Below are positions 34,730-44,064 of a stretch of 64,000 bases of DNA, piece after piece. A program made the translations under genes and the position numbers. Source of the stretch: Bradyrhizobium sp. Ash2021 (lineage in GTDB: Bacteria; Pseudomonadota; Alphaproteobacteria; Rhizobiales; Xanthobacteraceae); NCBI RefSeq assembly GCF_031202265.1, contig NZ_CP100604.1, forward strand, positions 4,818,501 through 4,882,500, written 5' to 3'. Under the pieces are notes generated by a model. That model made no database searches, was not told where the DNA came from, and saw only the letters and a program-made list of their open reading frames with translations. Positions within the stretch are counted from its first letter, which is position 1; the number at the start of each line of letters is the position of its first letter.

Positions 34730-36055
34730 TTAGAAGCCCGCGATGCTGCCGTGGAGGTCGTATTGATCTGCGCGCTCGATCTTGGCGGTGACGATTTCGC
34801 CGACACGCAAGGTACGCCGGCTCGACAGATAGACCGCGCCGTCGATCTCGGGCGCGTCGGCCTTGGAGCGGCCCTTCGAGACGGTGGGGCCGACTTCGTC
34901 GATGATGATCTGCTGCCGCGTGCCGACCTTGCGCTTTAAGCGCCGCGCCGAAATCTTCTGCTGACGGGCCATCAGCGCATCCCAGCGCTCCTGCTTGACC
35001 TCCTGTGGCACAGCATTGCCGATGGCATTCGATGCAGCGCCCGCGACCGGCTCATATTTGAAGCAACCGAGGCGATCGATCTCGGCCTCCTCGAGCCAGT
35101 CGAGCAAATACGCAAAGTCGGAATCGGTCTCGCCGGGGAAGCCGACGATGAAGGTCGAGCGCAGCGTCAAATCAGGGCATTGCTCGCGCCACTTCTGGAT
35201 CCGCGCCAGCGTCTTCTCCTGCGCGGCGGGGCGCTTCATGGCCTTGAGGATTTCCGGGCTCGCATGCTGGAAGGGGATATCGAGATAGGGCAGCACCTTG
35301 CCGTCGGTCATCAGGCCGATGACTTCGTCGACATGCGGGTAGGGGTAGACATATTGCAGCCGGACCCAGGCGCCGAGTTCACCGAGCTCTTTTGCCAGAT
35401 CGAAAAATTTCGCGCGGACCTCGCGATCCTTCCACGGGCTCTCGGCATATTTCAGGTCGACGCCATAGGCCGAGGTGTCCTGCGAGATGACGAGCAATTC
35501 CTTGACGCCGGCGGCAACCAGTTTTTCCGCCTCGCGCAACACGTCACCGGCCGGGCGCGAGACCAGATCGCCGCGCAATTTCGGAATGATGCAGAAGCTG
35601 CAGCGGTTGTTGCAGCCTTCGGAAATCTTCAAATAGGCGTAGTGCCGCGGCGTCAGCTTGATGCCCTGCGGCGGCACCAGGTCGAGGTGCGGATTGTGGA
35701 CCGGCGGCAGCGCGCGGTGCACCGCGTCCAGCACGCTCTCATATTGCTGCGGGCCGGTGATGGAGAGCACGCCGGGATAGGCCGCCTCGATCTGCTCGGG
35801 CTCCGCGCCCATGCAGCCGGTGACGATGACCCTGCCGTTCTCGGCCATTGCCTCGCCGATGGCGCCAAGCGATTCCTGCTTGGCGCTGTCGAGGAAGCCG
35901 CAGGTGTTGACGATGACGATATCGGCCCCGTCATGCTTGCGCGCCAGCTCATAGCCTTCCGCGCGCAGCCGCGTGATGATGCGCTCCGAATCCACCAGCG
36001 CCTTGGGGCATCCCAAGGAGACAAAGCTGACTTTCGGCGCTCCGGCCTGTTGCAT
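34730..36055 (-). CDS. rimO: RimO: ribosomal protein S12 methylthiotransferase
   Basis: A 441-aa radical-SAM enzyme that methylthiolates the conserved Asp of ribosomal protein S12. The N-terminal UPF0004 domain has [36 protein letters not shown] and GCMG, whose cysteines hold the auxiliary cluster. The radical-SAM motif CNNRCSFC (CxxxCxxC) is in [20 protein letters not shown] at about residues 145-165. The TRAM domain forms the C-terminus ([15 protein letters not shown]). The RimO-specific SLGCPKxxVDSE start distinguishes it from MiaB. Confidence 0.97.
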   Translation of the reverse strand: MQQAGAPKVSFVSLGCPKALVDSERIITRLRAEGYELARKHDGADIVIVNTCGFLDSAKQESLGAIGEAMAENGRVIVTGCMGAEPEQIEAAYPGVLSITGPQQYESVLDAVHRALPPVHNPHLDLVPPQGIKLTPRHYAYLKISEGCNNRCSFCIIPKLRGDLVSRPAGDVLREAEKLVAAGVKELLVISQDTSAYGVDLKYAESPWKDREVRAKFFDLAKELGELGAWVRLQYVYPYPHVDEVIGLMTDGKVLPYLDIPFQHASPEILKAMKRPAAQEKTLARIQKWREQCPDLTLRSTFIVGFPGETDSDFAYLLDWLEEAEIDRLGCFKYEPVAGAASNAIGNAVPQEVKQERWDALMARQQKISARRLKRKVGTRQQIIIDEVGPTVSKGRSKADAPEIDGAVYLSSRRTLRVGEIVTAKIERADQYDLHGSIAGF

Positions 36056-36168
36056 ATCTGGATCTGCCTGATTGATCCGCAGGAGCTAGTCCGAATTGCC
36101 CATAATTACAACCCTTTGCGCCGGCTATCGGCGTGCTATGGATGCGTTTGCCGGGTTGTGAGTGGTCG

Positions 36169-36759
36169 ATGAGCGCTGAGTCGTCTCCTAAAATCGTCAT
36201 AGTCGACGAAAGCCCGATCCGTGCCGCGATCCTGGAAGAGGGGTTGCGGGAGGCGGGTTTTACCGGCGTCGTCCATATCAGCGAAATGCAGAGCCTGCTG
36301 GCGCGGATCTATGCGCTCGACCCCGATATCATCCTGATCGACCTGGAAAACCCCAGCCGTGACGTGCTGGAACAAATGTTCCAGGTCAGCCGGGCCGTGC
36401 GCCGGCCGATCGCCATGTTCGTCGACCAGAGCGACGCGGCGTCGATCCAGGCTTCCGTCGATGCCGGCGTATCCGCCTATATCGTCGACGGGCTGAAGAA
36501 AGAACGCATCAAGCCGATCCTCGACCTCTGCGTCTCGCGCTTCAATGCGTTCGCAAAACTGCAGGACGAACTCGACCGGACCAAATCCGCGCTCGAGGAA
36601 CGCAAGGTCATCGACCGCGCCAAGGGCATTTTGATGAACTTGAAAGGCCTCACCGAAGACGAGGCCTATGTGCTGATGCGCTCGACTGCGATGCGCGAGA
36701 AAAAGAAGATCGGCGAGATCGCCCAGTCGATCCTGACCGCGGCGGAGTTGCTGAAATGA
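36169..36759 (+). CDS. nasT: NasT: ANTAR-domain antiterminator of nitrate assimilation
   Basis: A 196-aa RNA-binding response regulator. The start is ATG 36169 (MSAESSPKIVIVDESPIR). The N-terminal receiver-like domain lacks the usual phospho-acceptor set and spans about 1-120. The C-terminal ANTAR domain is at about 135-190 (LEERKVIDRAKGILMNLKGL, EDEAYVLMRSTAM). In the absence of nitrate NasS binds NasT; with nitrate NasT is freed to bind paired hairpins in the leader of nitrate/nitrite genes and prevent termination. The stop overlaps the nasS start (ATGA). Confidence 0.93.
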   Translation: MSAESSPKIVIVDESPIRAAILEEGLREAGFTGVVHISEMQSLLARIYALDPDIILIDLENPSRDVLEQMFQVSRAVRRPIAMFVDQSDAASIQASVDAGVSAYIVDGLKKERIKPILDLCVSRFNAFAKLQDELDRTKSALEERKVIDRAKGILMNLKGLTEDEAYVLMRSTAMREKKKIGEIAQSILTAAELLK

Positions 36760-37922
36760 CCGGACCGCTTCGCATTGGTTTCATTCCGCTGGTCGATGCC
36801 GCGGCCCTGATCGTCGCCGTCGACAAGGGCTTTACCGCGGCCGAAGGCCTCGATGTTTCGCTGGTGCGGGAAGTCTCGTGGTCGAATGTCCGCGACAAAC
36901 TCAATATCGGCCTGTTCGACGCCGCGCATCTGCTGGCCCCGGTCGCGATCGCCTCCAGCCTCGGGCTCGGCCACGTCAAGGTGCCGATCGTGGCGCCGTT
37001 CAATCTCGGGCTCAATGGCAATGCCATCACGGTTTCGCCGGCGCTGCATGCCGCGATCATGGGCGAAATCGAGGGCGACCGCTTCGACCCGATGGCGACC
37101 GCGCTGGCGCTGGCCCGTGTCGTCGCCAAACGCCGCAACAGCGGTGCGGAGCCGCTGACCTTCGGCATGACGTTTCCGTTCTCGACCCATAATTATCAAT
37201 TGCGGTTCTGGATGGCGGCCGGCGGTGTCGATCCCGACGAGGATGTCCGGCTGGTGGTGCTGCCGCCGCCTTACATGGTCGACAGTCTGGCCAGCGGGCA
37301 CGTCGACGCGTTCTGCGTCGGCGCGCCCTGGAATTCGGTCGCGGTCGATCTCGGCGTCGGACACATCCTGCACTTCGTCACGGACATCCTGGTGAGCGCG
37401 GCCGAAAAGGTGCTGGCGGTCAGGCAGGACTGGTCGCAGAAATATCCGGATGTGGTGGCCGCGCTGGTGCGGGCGCATGTCCGCGCCGCCGAATTCATCG
37501 AGGAGCCGCAGAACCGCGCGGAGGTGGCGCGCATCCTCAGCGCACCGGAGCGGATCGGCGTTGATGCCGAGGTGATCCAGCGCACCCTCGATGGCCGTCT
37601 GAAGATTTCGCCCGACGGTGGCTTGCGCGAAAGTGGCCGCTATCTGCTGATCGGGCGCGAGGGCGCGGCGCGGCCCGATCCCGCGCAGGCCGCCTGGCTA
37701 TATGCGCAGATGGTGCGGTGGGGACAGACCGCGATGAAACCGGACGCGCTCAAGACCGCCATGGGAGTGTTCAGGCCCGACCTGTATGACGCGGCTGTCG
37801 GGCATCAGGGGAAGGCGGCCGGTGCCTCCGCCGCCATCGGCGCGTTCGCCGGTCCGGCCTTCGATCCGGACGACATCGCCGGGCATTTGGCGGCATTCAG
37901 GATCGGCCATTGGACGCCCTGA
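36756..37922 (+). CDS. nasS: NasS: cytoplasmic nitrate/nitrite sensor
   Basis: A 388-aa protein of the NrtA/CmpA binding-protein family without a signal peptide (MTGPLRIGFIPLVDAAALIV), so it stays in the cytoplasm as a sensor rather than feeding a transporter. Family blocks are REVSWSNVRDKLNIGLFDAA, HLLAPVAIASSLGLG, and MTFPFSTHNYQLRFWMAAGG. It binds nitrate or nitrite and sequesters NasT when empty. It is coupled to nasT by a four-base overlap, and nirA lies 350 bases downstream on the same strand. Confidence 0.92.
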   Translation: MTGPLRIGFIPLVDAAALIVAVDKGFTAAEGLDVSLVREVSWSNVRDKLNIGLFDAAHLLAPVAIASSLGLGHVKVPIVAPFNLGLNGNAITVSPALHAAIMGEIEGDRFDPMATALALARVVAKRRNSGAEPLTFGMTFPFSTHNYQLRFWMAAGGVDPDEDVRLVVLPPPYMVDSLASGHVDAFCVGAPWNSVAVDLGVGHILHFVTDILVSAAEKVLAVRQDWSQKYPDVVAALVRAHVRAAEFIEEPQNRAEVARILSAPERIGVDAEVIQRTLDGRLKISPDGGLRESGRYLLIGREGAARPDPAQAAWLYAQMVRWGQTAMKPDALKTAMGVFRPDLYDAAVGHQGKAAGASAAIGAFAGPAFDPDDIAGHLAAFRIGHWTP

Positions 37923-38034
37923 ACGCTACCCGTTGATGCAGTATTGGGCGTCTTCCCCATCTGGCTAATTTTTCGGCAATCTGCCTGAAAATAGTTGTGA
38001 AGCGCGGTTCAGGGCTCCAAGTTCGTTTCGCAAC

Positions 38035-38052
38035 ATATTGAAATATCAATAT
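38035..38052 (+). promoter_or_regulatory. AT-rich inverted repeat upstream of nirA
   Basis: Perfect ATATTGA-N4-TCAATAT in an otherwise GC-rich region, about 20 bases upstream of the candidate sigma-54 promoter. A possible regulator site; no specific factor can be named. Confidence 0.4.
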
Positions 38053-38070
38053 ATTCTGTAGGACTCGCGC

Positions 38071-38086
38071 TGGCACGCAACTTGTA
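38071..38086 (+). promoter_or_regulatory. Candidate sigma-54 promoter of nirA
   Basis: TGGCACG-CAAC-TTGTA matches the -24/-12 consensus (TGGCACG-N4-TTGCA) except that the -12 GC is GT. This fits nitrogen control of nitrite reductase. Confidence 0.5.
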
Positions 38087-38099
38087 TGTTGCAGTGCGG

Positions 38100-38274
38100 T
38101 CAGTCGTCGCAGATGTCAGCTGGCCCTACGTCCAAGATGGATTTCCGCAGCAACGAGGCTGGTCGGACCGTTTGCTGGAATCGAGCCCGGCGCTTGAAGC
38201 TGAGCTGATTTCAAGGCGGTCATCCCATTCCCGTTGCAGCCACCGAACGTGGCCGCAGGAGCTTCGTCGCCGCC
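38100..38274 (+). promoter_or_regulatory. nirA 5' leader, presumed NasT target
   Basis: About 175 bases of untranslated leader lie between the candidate promoter and the nirA ATG. NasT acts on leaders of this kind by binding two hairpins with six-base loops. Short stems are present (for example CTTGAA/TTCAAG at about 38192-38215), but I could not fix an unambiguous pair of ANTAR-type hairpins or a T-tract terminator. Confidence 0.35.
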
Positions 38275-40059
38275 ATGAAAATCGAATCGCTCTCAGTCGA
38301 CTTCACCGACGAGCAGAAACGCTATCTCGAAGGCTTTACCACGGGCTTGCAGATCAGCAGGGTCGGACGTGGCCTTGGCGGCAGCGCAGGCAAGGCAAGC
38401 ACCGAACCGTCCGGACCTGAAGCCGCGCATATCAAGGCGCAGGACGAGATCACGGCATCGGGCAAAAAACTCGCGGATCAGGAAAAGTACAAGCGCGAAG
38501 AGCATCCGTTCGATGCCTATCCGCGGCTGAAGCAGCAGGCGCTCGACAATGCGCCGCCGTCGCCAGCGGACAATTTCCGCTGGCGCTATTACGGGCTGTT
38601 TTACGTGGCGCCGGCGCAGGATTCCTACATGTGCCGCTTACGGATTCCGAACGGCATCCTCAAGCATTGGCAATTCGCCGGCATGGCTGATCTGGCCGAG
38701 CGGCTGTGCGGGCCGTTTTGCCACGTCACCACCCGCGCCAATCTTCAGGTGCGCGAAATTCCGCCGAAGCACGCGGTGGCGCTGATCGAAGGCATTCAGG
38801 ATCTCGGCCTGTGCTCGCGCGGTTCCGGCGCCGACAATATCCGCAACGTCACGGGCACGCCGACCGCCGGGATTGATCCGCAGGAGATTCTCGACACCCG
38901 CGAATATGCCCGCGAGTGGCACTACCACATCCTCAACGACCGCTCGCTGTATGGCTTGCCGCGCAAGTTCAACGTCGCCTTCGACGGCGCCGGCAAGATC
39001 GCGGTGCTGGAAGACACCAACGACATCGCGTTCTCCGCGGTCGAGGTGAAAGACGGCTTTGGCGTCGAGCCCGGAATCTGGTTCCGGTTGGGGATCGGCG
39101 GCATCACCGGTCACAGGGATTTTGCCAAATACACCGACATCATCGTCAAGCCGGCCGATGCCACCAAGGTGGCGGACACGATCGTCCGCGTGTTCATCGA
39201 ACTCGGCGACCGCACCAACCGGCTCAAGGCGCGGCTGAAATATGTGATCGACAGCATGGGGATGGAGAAGTTCCTCATCCTGGTCGAGGAAAAGCTCGGT
39301 CATGCCTTCACGCGGGTACCGTCAGAAGCGCTGGCGCCGCGTCCGGCGTTCGATCGCATGGCGCATATCGGCGTGCACAAGCAAAAGCAGGAAGGGTTGA
39401 ACTGGATCGGCGTCGCGTTGCCGCTCGGCAAGGTGACGTGCGAGCAGATGCGCGGGCTCGCCAGGATCGTCCAGGATCTCGGCGACGGCGATATCCGACT
39501 GACCGTCTGGCAGAACCTGCTGATCCCGGGCGTGCGGGACGAGAATATCGAACTTGCGATCGCTGCCATCAAGGCTATTGGATTGGCGGTCGAGGCTTCG
39601 CAAATCCGCGCCGGGCTGATCGCCTGCACCGGCAATGCCGGCTGCAAGTTCGCGGCATCCGACACCAAGCGCCATGCGGCCGAAATCGGCGACTGGTGCG
39701 AACCGCGAGTCAACATCGAGACGCCGCTCAACATCCATGTGACCGGCTGCCACCACTCCTGTGCGCAGCACTACATCAGCGATATCGGGCTGATCGCGGC
39801 CAAGGTTGATATTGGCGAAGATGCTGATCCCGTCGAAGGCTATCATCTGTTCGCGGGTGGCGGTTTTGGTCCCAACGCCGATGTCGGGCAGGAGGTCTAT
39901 CACGACCTCAAGGCCGAGGATGCGCCGCAGACGGTCGAGCGACTGTTGAAGGCGTATCTTGCGCATCGCGCCTCGCCGGACGAAACCTTTCTGTCATTTG
40001 CCCGCCGCCATGACGGCGAAATGCTGCGCAAGCTCGCCGATGCAGAGGTGTCGTCATGA
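38275..40059 (+). CDS. nirA: NirA-type siroheme nitrite reductase
   Basis: A 594-aa enzyme that reduces nitrite to ammonium with six electrons. It is of the nitrite/sulfite reductase hemoprotein family, with duplicated ferredoxin-like and siroheme domains. The [4Fe-4S]-siroheme cysteines are visible as C451 and C457 (CTGNAGCKFA) and C492 and C496 (GCHHSCAQH). The N-terminal 100 residues contain a charged linker before the first domain. RNA leader control by NasT is likely. The stop overlaps the start of the CysJ-like gene (ATGA), making a two-gene operon in which the second product should supply electrons. Confidence 0.94.
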   Translation: MKIESLSVDFTDEQKRYLEGFTTGLQISRVGRGLGGSAGKASTEPSGPEAAHIKAQDEITASGKKLADQEKYKREEHPFDAYPRLKQQALDNAPPSPADNFRWRYYGLFYVAPAQDSYMCRLRIPNGILKHWQFAGMADLAERLCGPFCHVTTRANLQVREIPPKHAVALIEGIQDLGLCSRGSGADNIRNVTGTPTAGIDPQEILDTREYAREWHYHILNDRSLYGLPRKFNVAFDGAGKIAVLEDTNDIAFSAVEVKDGFGVEPGIWFRLGIGGITGHRDFAKYTDIIVKPADATKVADTIVRVFIELGDRTNRLKARLKYVIDSMGMEKFLILVEEKLGHAFTRVPSEALAPRPAFDRMAHIGVHKQKQEGLNWIGVALPLGKVTCEQMRGLARIVQDLGDGDIRLTVWQNLLIPGVRDENIELAIAAIKAIGLAVEASQIRAGLIACTGNAGCKFAASDTKRHAAEIGDWCEPRVNIETPLNIHVTGCHHSCAQHYISDIGLIAAKVDIGEDADPVEGYHLFAGGGFGPNADVGQEVYHDLKAEDAPQTVERLLKAYLAHRASPDETFLSFARRHDGEMLRKLADAEVSS

Positions 40060-41651
40060 ACCAGATTACGCCGCCACCGAAAATCGAGATCATCCCTTCG
40101 AGCGCGCCGTTCTCTGAGGCACAGCGCTCCTGGCTGAATGGCTTCTTTGCCGGCCTGTTGTCCGACGGTACGACGCCGTTGTCGGCCGAGCAGGGCGCTG
40201 CGGTGATGCAAGGTCCCGCCGGCGACGACGGCGAAGCGCCGTGGCACGACCAGACCATGCCGATCGCCGAGCGCATGAAGCTTGCCGAAGGCCGGCCGTT
40301 GCGCCGGCGCATGATGGCGGCGATGGCGCAGCAGGACTGCGGCCAGTGCGGCTACAATTGCAACGACTATTCCGACGCGATCGCAGCTAAGAGCGAGGCG
40401 CGGCTCAATCTCTGCGTCCCCGGCGGCAAGGAAACCGCGCGGATGCTCAAGGCGCTGAACGAGGAACTGGAAAAAGCGCCGGCCGCATCGTCATCGGTTG
40501 CGGCAGCTGCCGCTGTTGGGCCCACGGTCGTGGCGGAGCCGGGGCGTTCGCGCGACAATCCGGCGCCGGCAAAATTCATCGCGCGCCGTCTGCTCAACAA
40601 GGGCAAGTCGGAAAAGGAGACCTGGCACATCGATTTCGACCTCTCGGGCTGCGGCCTCGATTATGTCGTCGGCGATTCCTTCGGCATCTTTGCCCGCAAC
40701 GATCTCGGCCATGTCGACCAGATCATCGCGCTGCTCGGCGCGTCGCATACCACTGATGTCCGTGGCAAGACGTTGCGCGCAGTCCTGCTCGACGATGTCT
40801 CGCTGGCGCCGGCCCCGGATTCGCTGTTCGAACTGATCTCCTACCTGACCGGCGGCGCGCAGCGCGAGAAGGCACGGGCGCTGGCGCAGGGCGAGGATCC
40901 CGACGGCGATGCCGCGACGCTGGACGTGATGGCGGTGCTGCAAAAATTCTCCAATGTGCGGCCGCACCCGGAAGCCTTTATCGAGGCGCTCGAACCATTG
41001 CAGCCGCGGCTTTATTCGATCTCGTCGTCGCACAATGCCACGCCTGGAAAGCTGTCGCTGACGGTCGATTGCGTGCGCTATGTCATCAACAGGCGCAAGC
41101 GGCTCGGGCTGGCTTCGACCTTCCTCGCCGAGCGCATCCAGCCTGGCGACGAGGTCAAGGTCTATGTGCAGAAGGCCCACGGCTTCGCGTTGCCGGACGA
41201 TCCCAAGGTCCCGATCATCATGATCGGACCCGGCACCGGCATCGCACCGTTCCGCGCCTTCCTGCACGACCGCCGCGCCACCGGTGCGCCCGGCAAGAAC
41301 TGGCTGTTCTTCGGTCATCAGCGCAGCGACTGCGATTTCTTCTATGCCGATGAACTCAACGTCATGAAGACCTCGGGCCTGCTGACGCGGTTGTCGCTGG
41401 CGTGGTCGCGCGACGGCGACAAGAAATTTTACGTGCAGGACCGCATGCGTGAACTCGGCCGCGAACTGTGGACATGGATGGCCGAAGGCGCCTACATCTA
41501 CATCTGCGGCGACGCCAAGCGGATGGCCAAGGACGTCGAGCGCGCGCTGGTCGATATCGTCGCCCAGTTCGGCGCCCGCTCCACCGACGAGGCCATCGCC
41601 TTTGTTGCGGAACTCAAAAAGAAGGGCCGGTTCCAGCAGGACGTCTACTAA
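40056..41651 (+). CDS. Fe-S / FAD / NADPH reductase fused as RnfB-like + CysJ-like domains
   Basis: A 531-aa protein usually labelled sulfite reductase alpha subunit. It has no FMN-flavodoxin domain. Instead residues 90-125 carry a four-cysteine motif C95, C98, C102, C120 (DCGQCGYNCNDY...NLCVPGG), closely resembling the RnfB-type [4Fe-4S] motif. Residues about 175-395 form the CysJ/cytochrome-P450-reductase FAD domain (PRLYSISSSHNATPGKLSLT). Residues 400-531 form the NADP domain (IMIGPGTGIAPFRAFLHDRR; FFGHQRSDCDFFY), ending in the CysJ-like tail QQDVY. Coupled to nirA by four bases, it probably feeds NADPH electrons to NirA. Confidence 0.9.
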   Translation: MNQITPPPKIEIIPSSAPFSEAQRSWLNGFFAGLLSDGTTPLSAEQGAAVMQGPAGDDGEAPWHDQTMPIAERMKLAEGRPLRRRMMAAMAQQDCGQCGYNCNDYSDAIAAKSEARLNLCVPGGKETARMLKALNEELEKAPAASSSVAAAAAVGPTVVAEPGRSRDNPAPAKFIARRLLNKGKSEKETWHIDFDLSGCGLDYVVGDSFGIFARNDLGHVDQIIALLGASHTTDVRGKTLRAVLLDDVSLAPAPDSLFELISYLTGGAQREKARALAQGEDPDGDAATLDVMAVLQKFSNVRPHPEAFIEALEPLQPRLYSISSSHNATPGKLSLTVDCVRYVINRRKRLGLASTFLAERIQPGDEVKVYVQKAHGFALPDDPKVPIIMIGPGTGIAPFRAFLHDRRATGAPGKNWLFFGHQRSDCDFFYADELNVMKTSGLLTRLSLAWSRDGDKKFYVQDRMRELGRELWTWMAEGAYIYICGDAKRMAKDVERALVDIVAQFGARSTDEAIAFVAELKKKGRFQQDVY

Positions 41652-41652
41652 A

Positions 41653-41719
41653 GCGTTTTCAAGCGAAAGCCTGCCCGGACTTGATCCAAGGTGGGAACCG
41701 GCTCGCGTGAAGAAAACGC
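41653..41719. repeat. GCGTTTTC...GAAAACGC repeat with CCCGGACTTGATCC core, copy 1
   Basis: It opens GCGTTTTCAAGCGAAAGCCT, contains CCCGGACTTGATCC, and closes GAAAACGC. Related inverted copies flank the FkbM gene at 46131-46165 and 47237-47294. Confidence 0.8.
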
Positions 41720-41765
41720 GTAAAACAAGAAGTCCGGGTTCCCATTCGCTCAAATCGGGCCGAAT

Positions 41766-41799
41766 AAAATTCTCGCGGGAATCCGTGTGAGAGAATTTT
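41766..41799 (+). terminator. Stem-loop terminator candidate of the nirA operon
   Basis: Nine-base perfect arms AAAATTCTC / GAGAATTTT ending in a T-run, about 115 bases after the reductase stop. Confidence 0.5.
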
Positions 41800-41908
41800 T
41801 CACCTAAAACGGAGTCCGCCGAAGCATCGCATCGCTATTTCGCCGGTCATCTTGCGTCGCGCCACGAACGATATTCCATTATCGCAAATGGGGCGTTGGA
41901 GATCGACC

Positions 41909-42061
41909 ATGCGCGAACTATCGGCGGAAGCCCGCCTGCACCTTTACGCGCGCTCCCTGTCCCGCCGGACCGGAACCGGAATCCACACCGCCGCGCTCTA
42001 CAGCGCGCTCGCGCTCATCGCGGCCGTCGTATTCGGCACGCTGTCGGTTCACCCGTTCTGA
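41909..42061 (+). CDS. Possible 50-aa single-pass membrane protein
   Basis: ATG 41909 opens a 50-codon frame: a basic amphipathic N-terminus (MRELSAEARLHLYARSLSRR) followed by one hydrophobic helix (TAALYSALALIAAVVFGTL) and a short tail. Upstream is TGGAGATCGACC, a usable Shine-Dalgarno. The amphipathic-plus-TM layout and codon use look genuine rather than random. No family name is known to me. Confidence 0.55.
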   Translation: MRELSAEARLHLYARSLSRRTGTGIHTAALYSALALIAAVVFGTLSVHPF

Positions 42062-42068
42062 AGAAAGC

Positions 42069-42177
42069 CTTCATCCTGAGGAGCGCGCTTTGCGCGCGTC
42101 TCGAAGGATGACGTATCATGCTGCGGCCCATCCTTCGAGACGCCGCGCCATTGCGCGGCTCCTCTGGATGAGGGCGG
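42069..42177. repeat. TCATCCTGAGGAGC palindromic repeat
   Basis: It opens CTTCATCCTGAGGAGCGCGC with TCTCGAAGGATG and closes with CATCCTTCGAGACG...GGCTCCTCTGGATGAGG. It is a fourth repeat family in this window, between the small ORF and pxpA. Confidence 0.85.
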
Positions 42178-42186
42178 TGGGTGCGG

Positions 42187-42957
42187 CTAATGCGCCGTCT
42201 TGAACGGCGCCACCGCGATCCCTGCGTCCTTCAACGCCTGCCGCACGCCCCGGGCGATATCAACTGCGCCGGGCGTGTCGCCGTGAATGCAGACGGTATC
42301 GGTGCGCATCTTGATGATCTTGCCGGTCACCGAGACCACCGCGCCGTCCTGCACCATCCGCACCACGCGGTCCGCGATCTGCTTCGCATCATGCAACACC
42401 GCGCCCGGCTTCTTGCGCGACACCAGCGATCCCGTGTCTTCGTAGGCGCGATCGGCGAACACCTCGTGCACCATCGGCAAGTTGGCCGCTTCGCCGGCCT
42501 GCACCAGTTTTGAATTGGCGAGCACCACAAAGATCAAGTTTGGGTCGACTGCCCTAATGGCGCTGGCGATCGCTTTCGCCGTCATGTCGTCCTCGCAGGC
42601 AACGTTGGAGAGCGCGCCATGCGCCTTGACGTGGGTGACCTTGTGGCCGGCCGCGGTCGCGATCGCCTGCAGCGCGCCGATCTGGTAGGCGACCAGGTTC
42701 TCGATCTCCGACGATTTCATGCCGGGCACCGGCCGGCGGCCGAAACCGTGCAGGTCGCGGTAGCCGGGATGCGCGCCGACGCTGACGCCGCGCGCTTTCG
42801 CGAGCTCCACGGTGTGGCGCATGATGTCGGCGTCGCCGGCATGGAAACCGCAGGCGACGTTCACCGAGGTCGCAAGCTCGATCATGGCCGCGTCATTGCC
42901 CATTTCCCACGGGCCAAAGCTTTCGCCGAGATCGCAGTTGAGATCGATGGTTGTCAT
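42187..42957 (-). CDS. pxpA: PxpA: 5-oxoprolinase subunit A (LamB/YcsF)
   Basis: A 256-aa cytoplasmic protein with the LamB/YcsF signature start ([20 protein letters not shown]) and the conserved [15 protein letters not shown] block ([20 protein letters not shown]). PxpA with PxpB and PxpC hydrolyses 5-oxoproline to glutamate using ATP, clearing a toxic metabolite. It is the last gene of the minus-strand order pxpB-pxpC-pxpA, starting about 50 bases after pxpC. Length is typical. Confidence 0.95.
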   Translation of the reverse strand: MTTIDLNCDLGESFGPWEMGNDAAMIELATSVNVACGFHAGDADIMRHTVELAKARGVSVGAHPGYRDLHGFGRRPVPGMKSSEIENLVAYQIGALQAIATAAGHKVTHVKAHGALSNVACEDDMTAKAIASAIRAVDPNLIFVVLANSKLVQAGEAANLPMVHEVFADRAYEDTGSLVSRKKPGAVLHDAKQIADRVVRMVQDGAVVSVTGKIIKMRTDTVCIHGDTPGAVDIARGVRQALKDAGIAVAPFKTAH

Positions 42958-43008
42958 GATGATCGGTCCGCTTGTGAGTGAATCGTGTCGTTGAGTCCTG
43001 GGGATTGG

Positions 43009-44064
43009 TCAGTCCGGCCCCAATATGTCCGCTGGCGATACGACGTGCCACGTCCCGGCATCGACGGCACTGACGGCGTGGCCGGCGACATTGGCATCAT
43101 GCAGCGCCTCGATGTTGAGATCAAAGCTTTCGATATCGCTCAGCCGGTCGGGCAGGGTGCGCAGCAATTCCCGGAATTTGCGCAACTCGGCATGCGCCTC
43201 GGTCATGCTGATCGCTTTGAAGCGAAACGCGCGGCCGGCGGGGATCTGCGCGAACCGACCGAGGTCGGCCGATATCACGGCCGCGATCTTTGGATAACCG
43301 CCGCTGGTGCCACGGTCCGGCATCAGCACGATGGGCTGGCCGTTGCCGGGGATCTGGATGCTGCCGTTGACGGTGCCGTCGGACACGATGTTGTGGCCGT
43401 CGGTATGCTGGATGACGGGCCCCTCGAGCCGGTAGCCCATGCGGTCGCTGGTCGCCGAGATCTTCCATTCGCTGTCGAGAAACAGCTTTTTTGTTTCGGC
43501 GGTGAATTCATCGTCCTGCGGTCCGAACACGATACGGATCGGCGCCTCCGACGTCGCCGGAAGGTCGATCCGTCGCTCGGCCATGCCGCTGGCGGGCGCG
43601 GTCTGCAACTCGTCACCGGCCTGCAGCGGGCGGGGGTACGGGCTGCCGAGCCCGGCGCGCGCGTTCACGGCCAGACTGCCGAACATCGGCTCGCCCTGCA
43701 CGCCGCCTTCGATCGCGAGGTAGCTGAACGACCCGCCACGGGCAAAGCCGAGCGTCAATGTCTCGCCGTCGGCCAGCGTCATCGATGTATCCGAGGCAAC
43801 CGCGCGTCCGGCGATGTCGGCATTGCGTGGCGCGCCCGATAGCGCGACGCGGACGGCGCCGCCGCGCGCCGTGAATTTAGCGCCGAACGGGCCGATTTCG
43901 ACGGCTGCTAGAAACAGGTCGTTTCCAACCAGCGTATTCGCGGCCGCCAGCGCCAGGCGGTCGATTGCGCCGCCCGGGGTCAGGCCGTAGCGCTGGGCGC
44001 CGGGCCGTCCGCCGTCCTGCACCGAACTTGCCGGACCGATCGATGGGATGACGAGCTTGCTCAT
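43009..44064 (-). CDS. pxpC: PxpC: 5-oxoprolinase subunit C (biotin-dependent carboxyltransferase-like)
   Basis: A 351-aa protein of the KipA/PxpC family. The start is ATG 44064 (MSKLVIPSIGPASSVQDGGR), overlapping the pxpB stop by four bases; the frame is open further upstream but that part lies inside pxpB. Family marks are SVQDGGRPGAQRYGLTPGGA, AIEGGVQGEPMFGS and PIVLMPDRGTSGGYPKIA. It forms the catalytic complex with PxpB, which shares homology with the allophanate-hydrolase and urea-carboxylase carboxyltransferase domains. Confidence 0.94.
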   Translation of the reverse strand: MSKLVIPSIGPASSVQDGGRPGAQRYGLTPGGAIDRLALAAANTLVGNDLFLAAVEIGPFGAKFTARGGAVRVALSGAPRNADIAGRAVASDTSMTLADGETLTLGFARGGSFSYLAIEGGVQGEPMFGSLAVNARAGLGSPYPRPLQAGDELQTAPASGMAERRIDLPATSEAPIRIVFGPQDDEFTAETKKLFLDSEWKISATSDRMGYRLEGPVIQHTDGHNIVSDGTVNGSIQIPGNGQPIVLMPDRGTSGGYPKIAAVISADLGRFAQIPAGRAFRFKAISMTEAHAELRKFRELLRTLPDRLSDIESFDLNIEALHDANVAGHAVSAVDAGTWHVVSPADILGPD

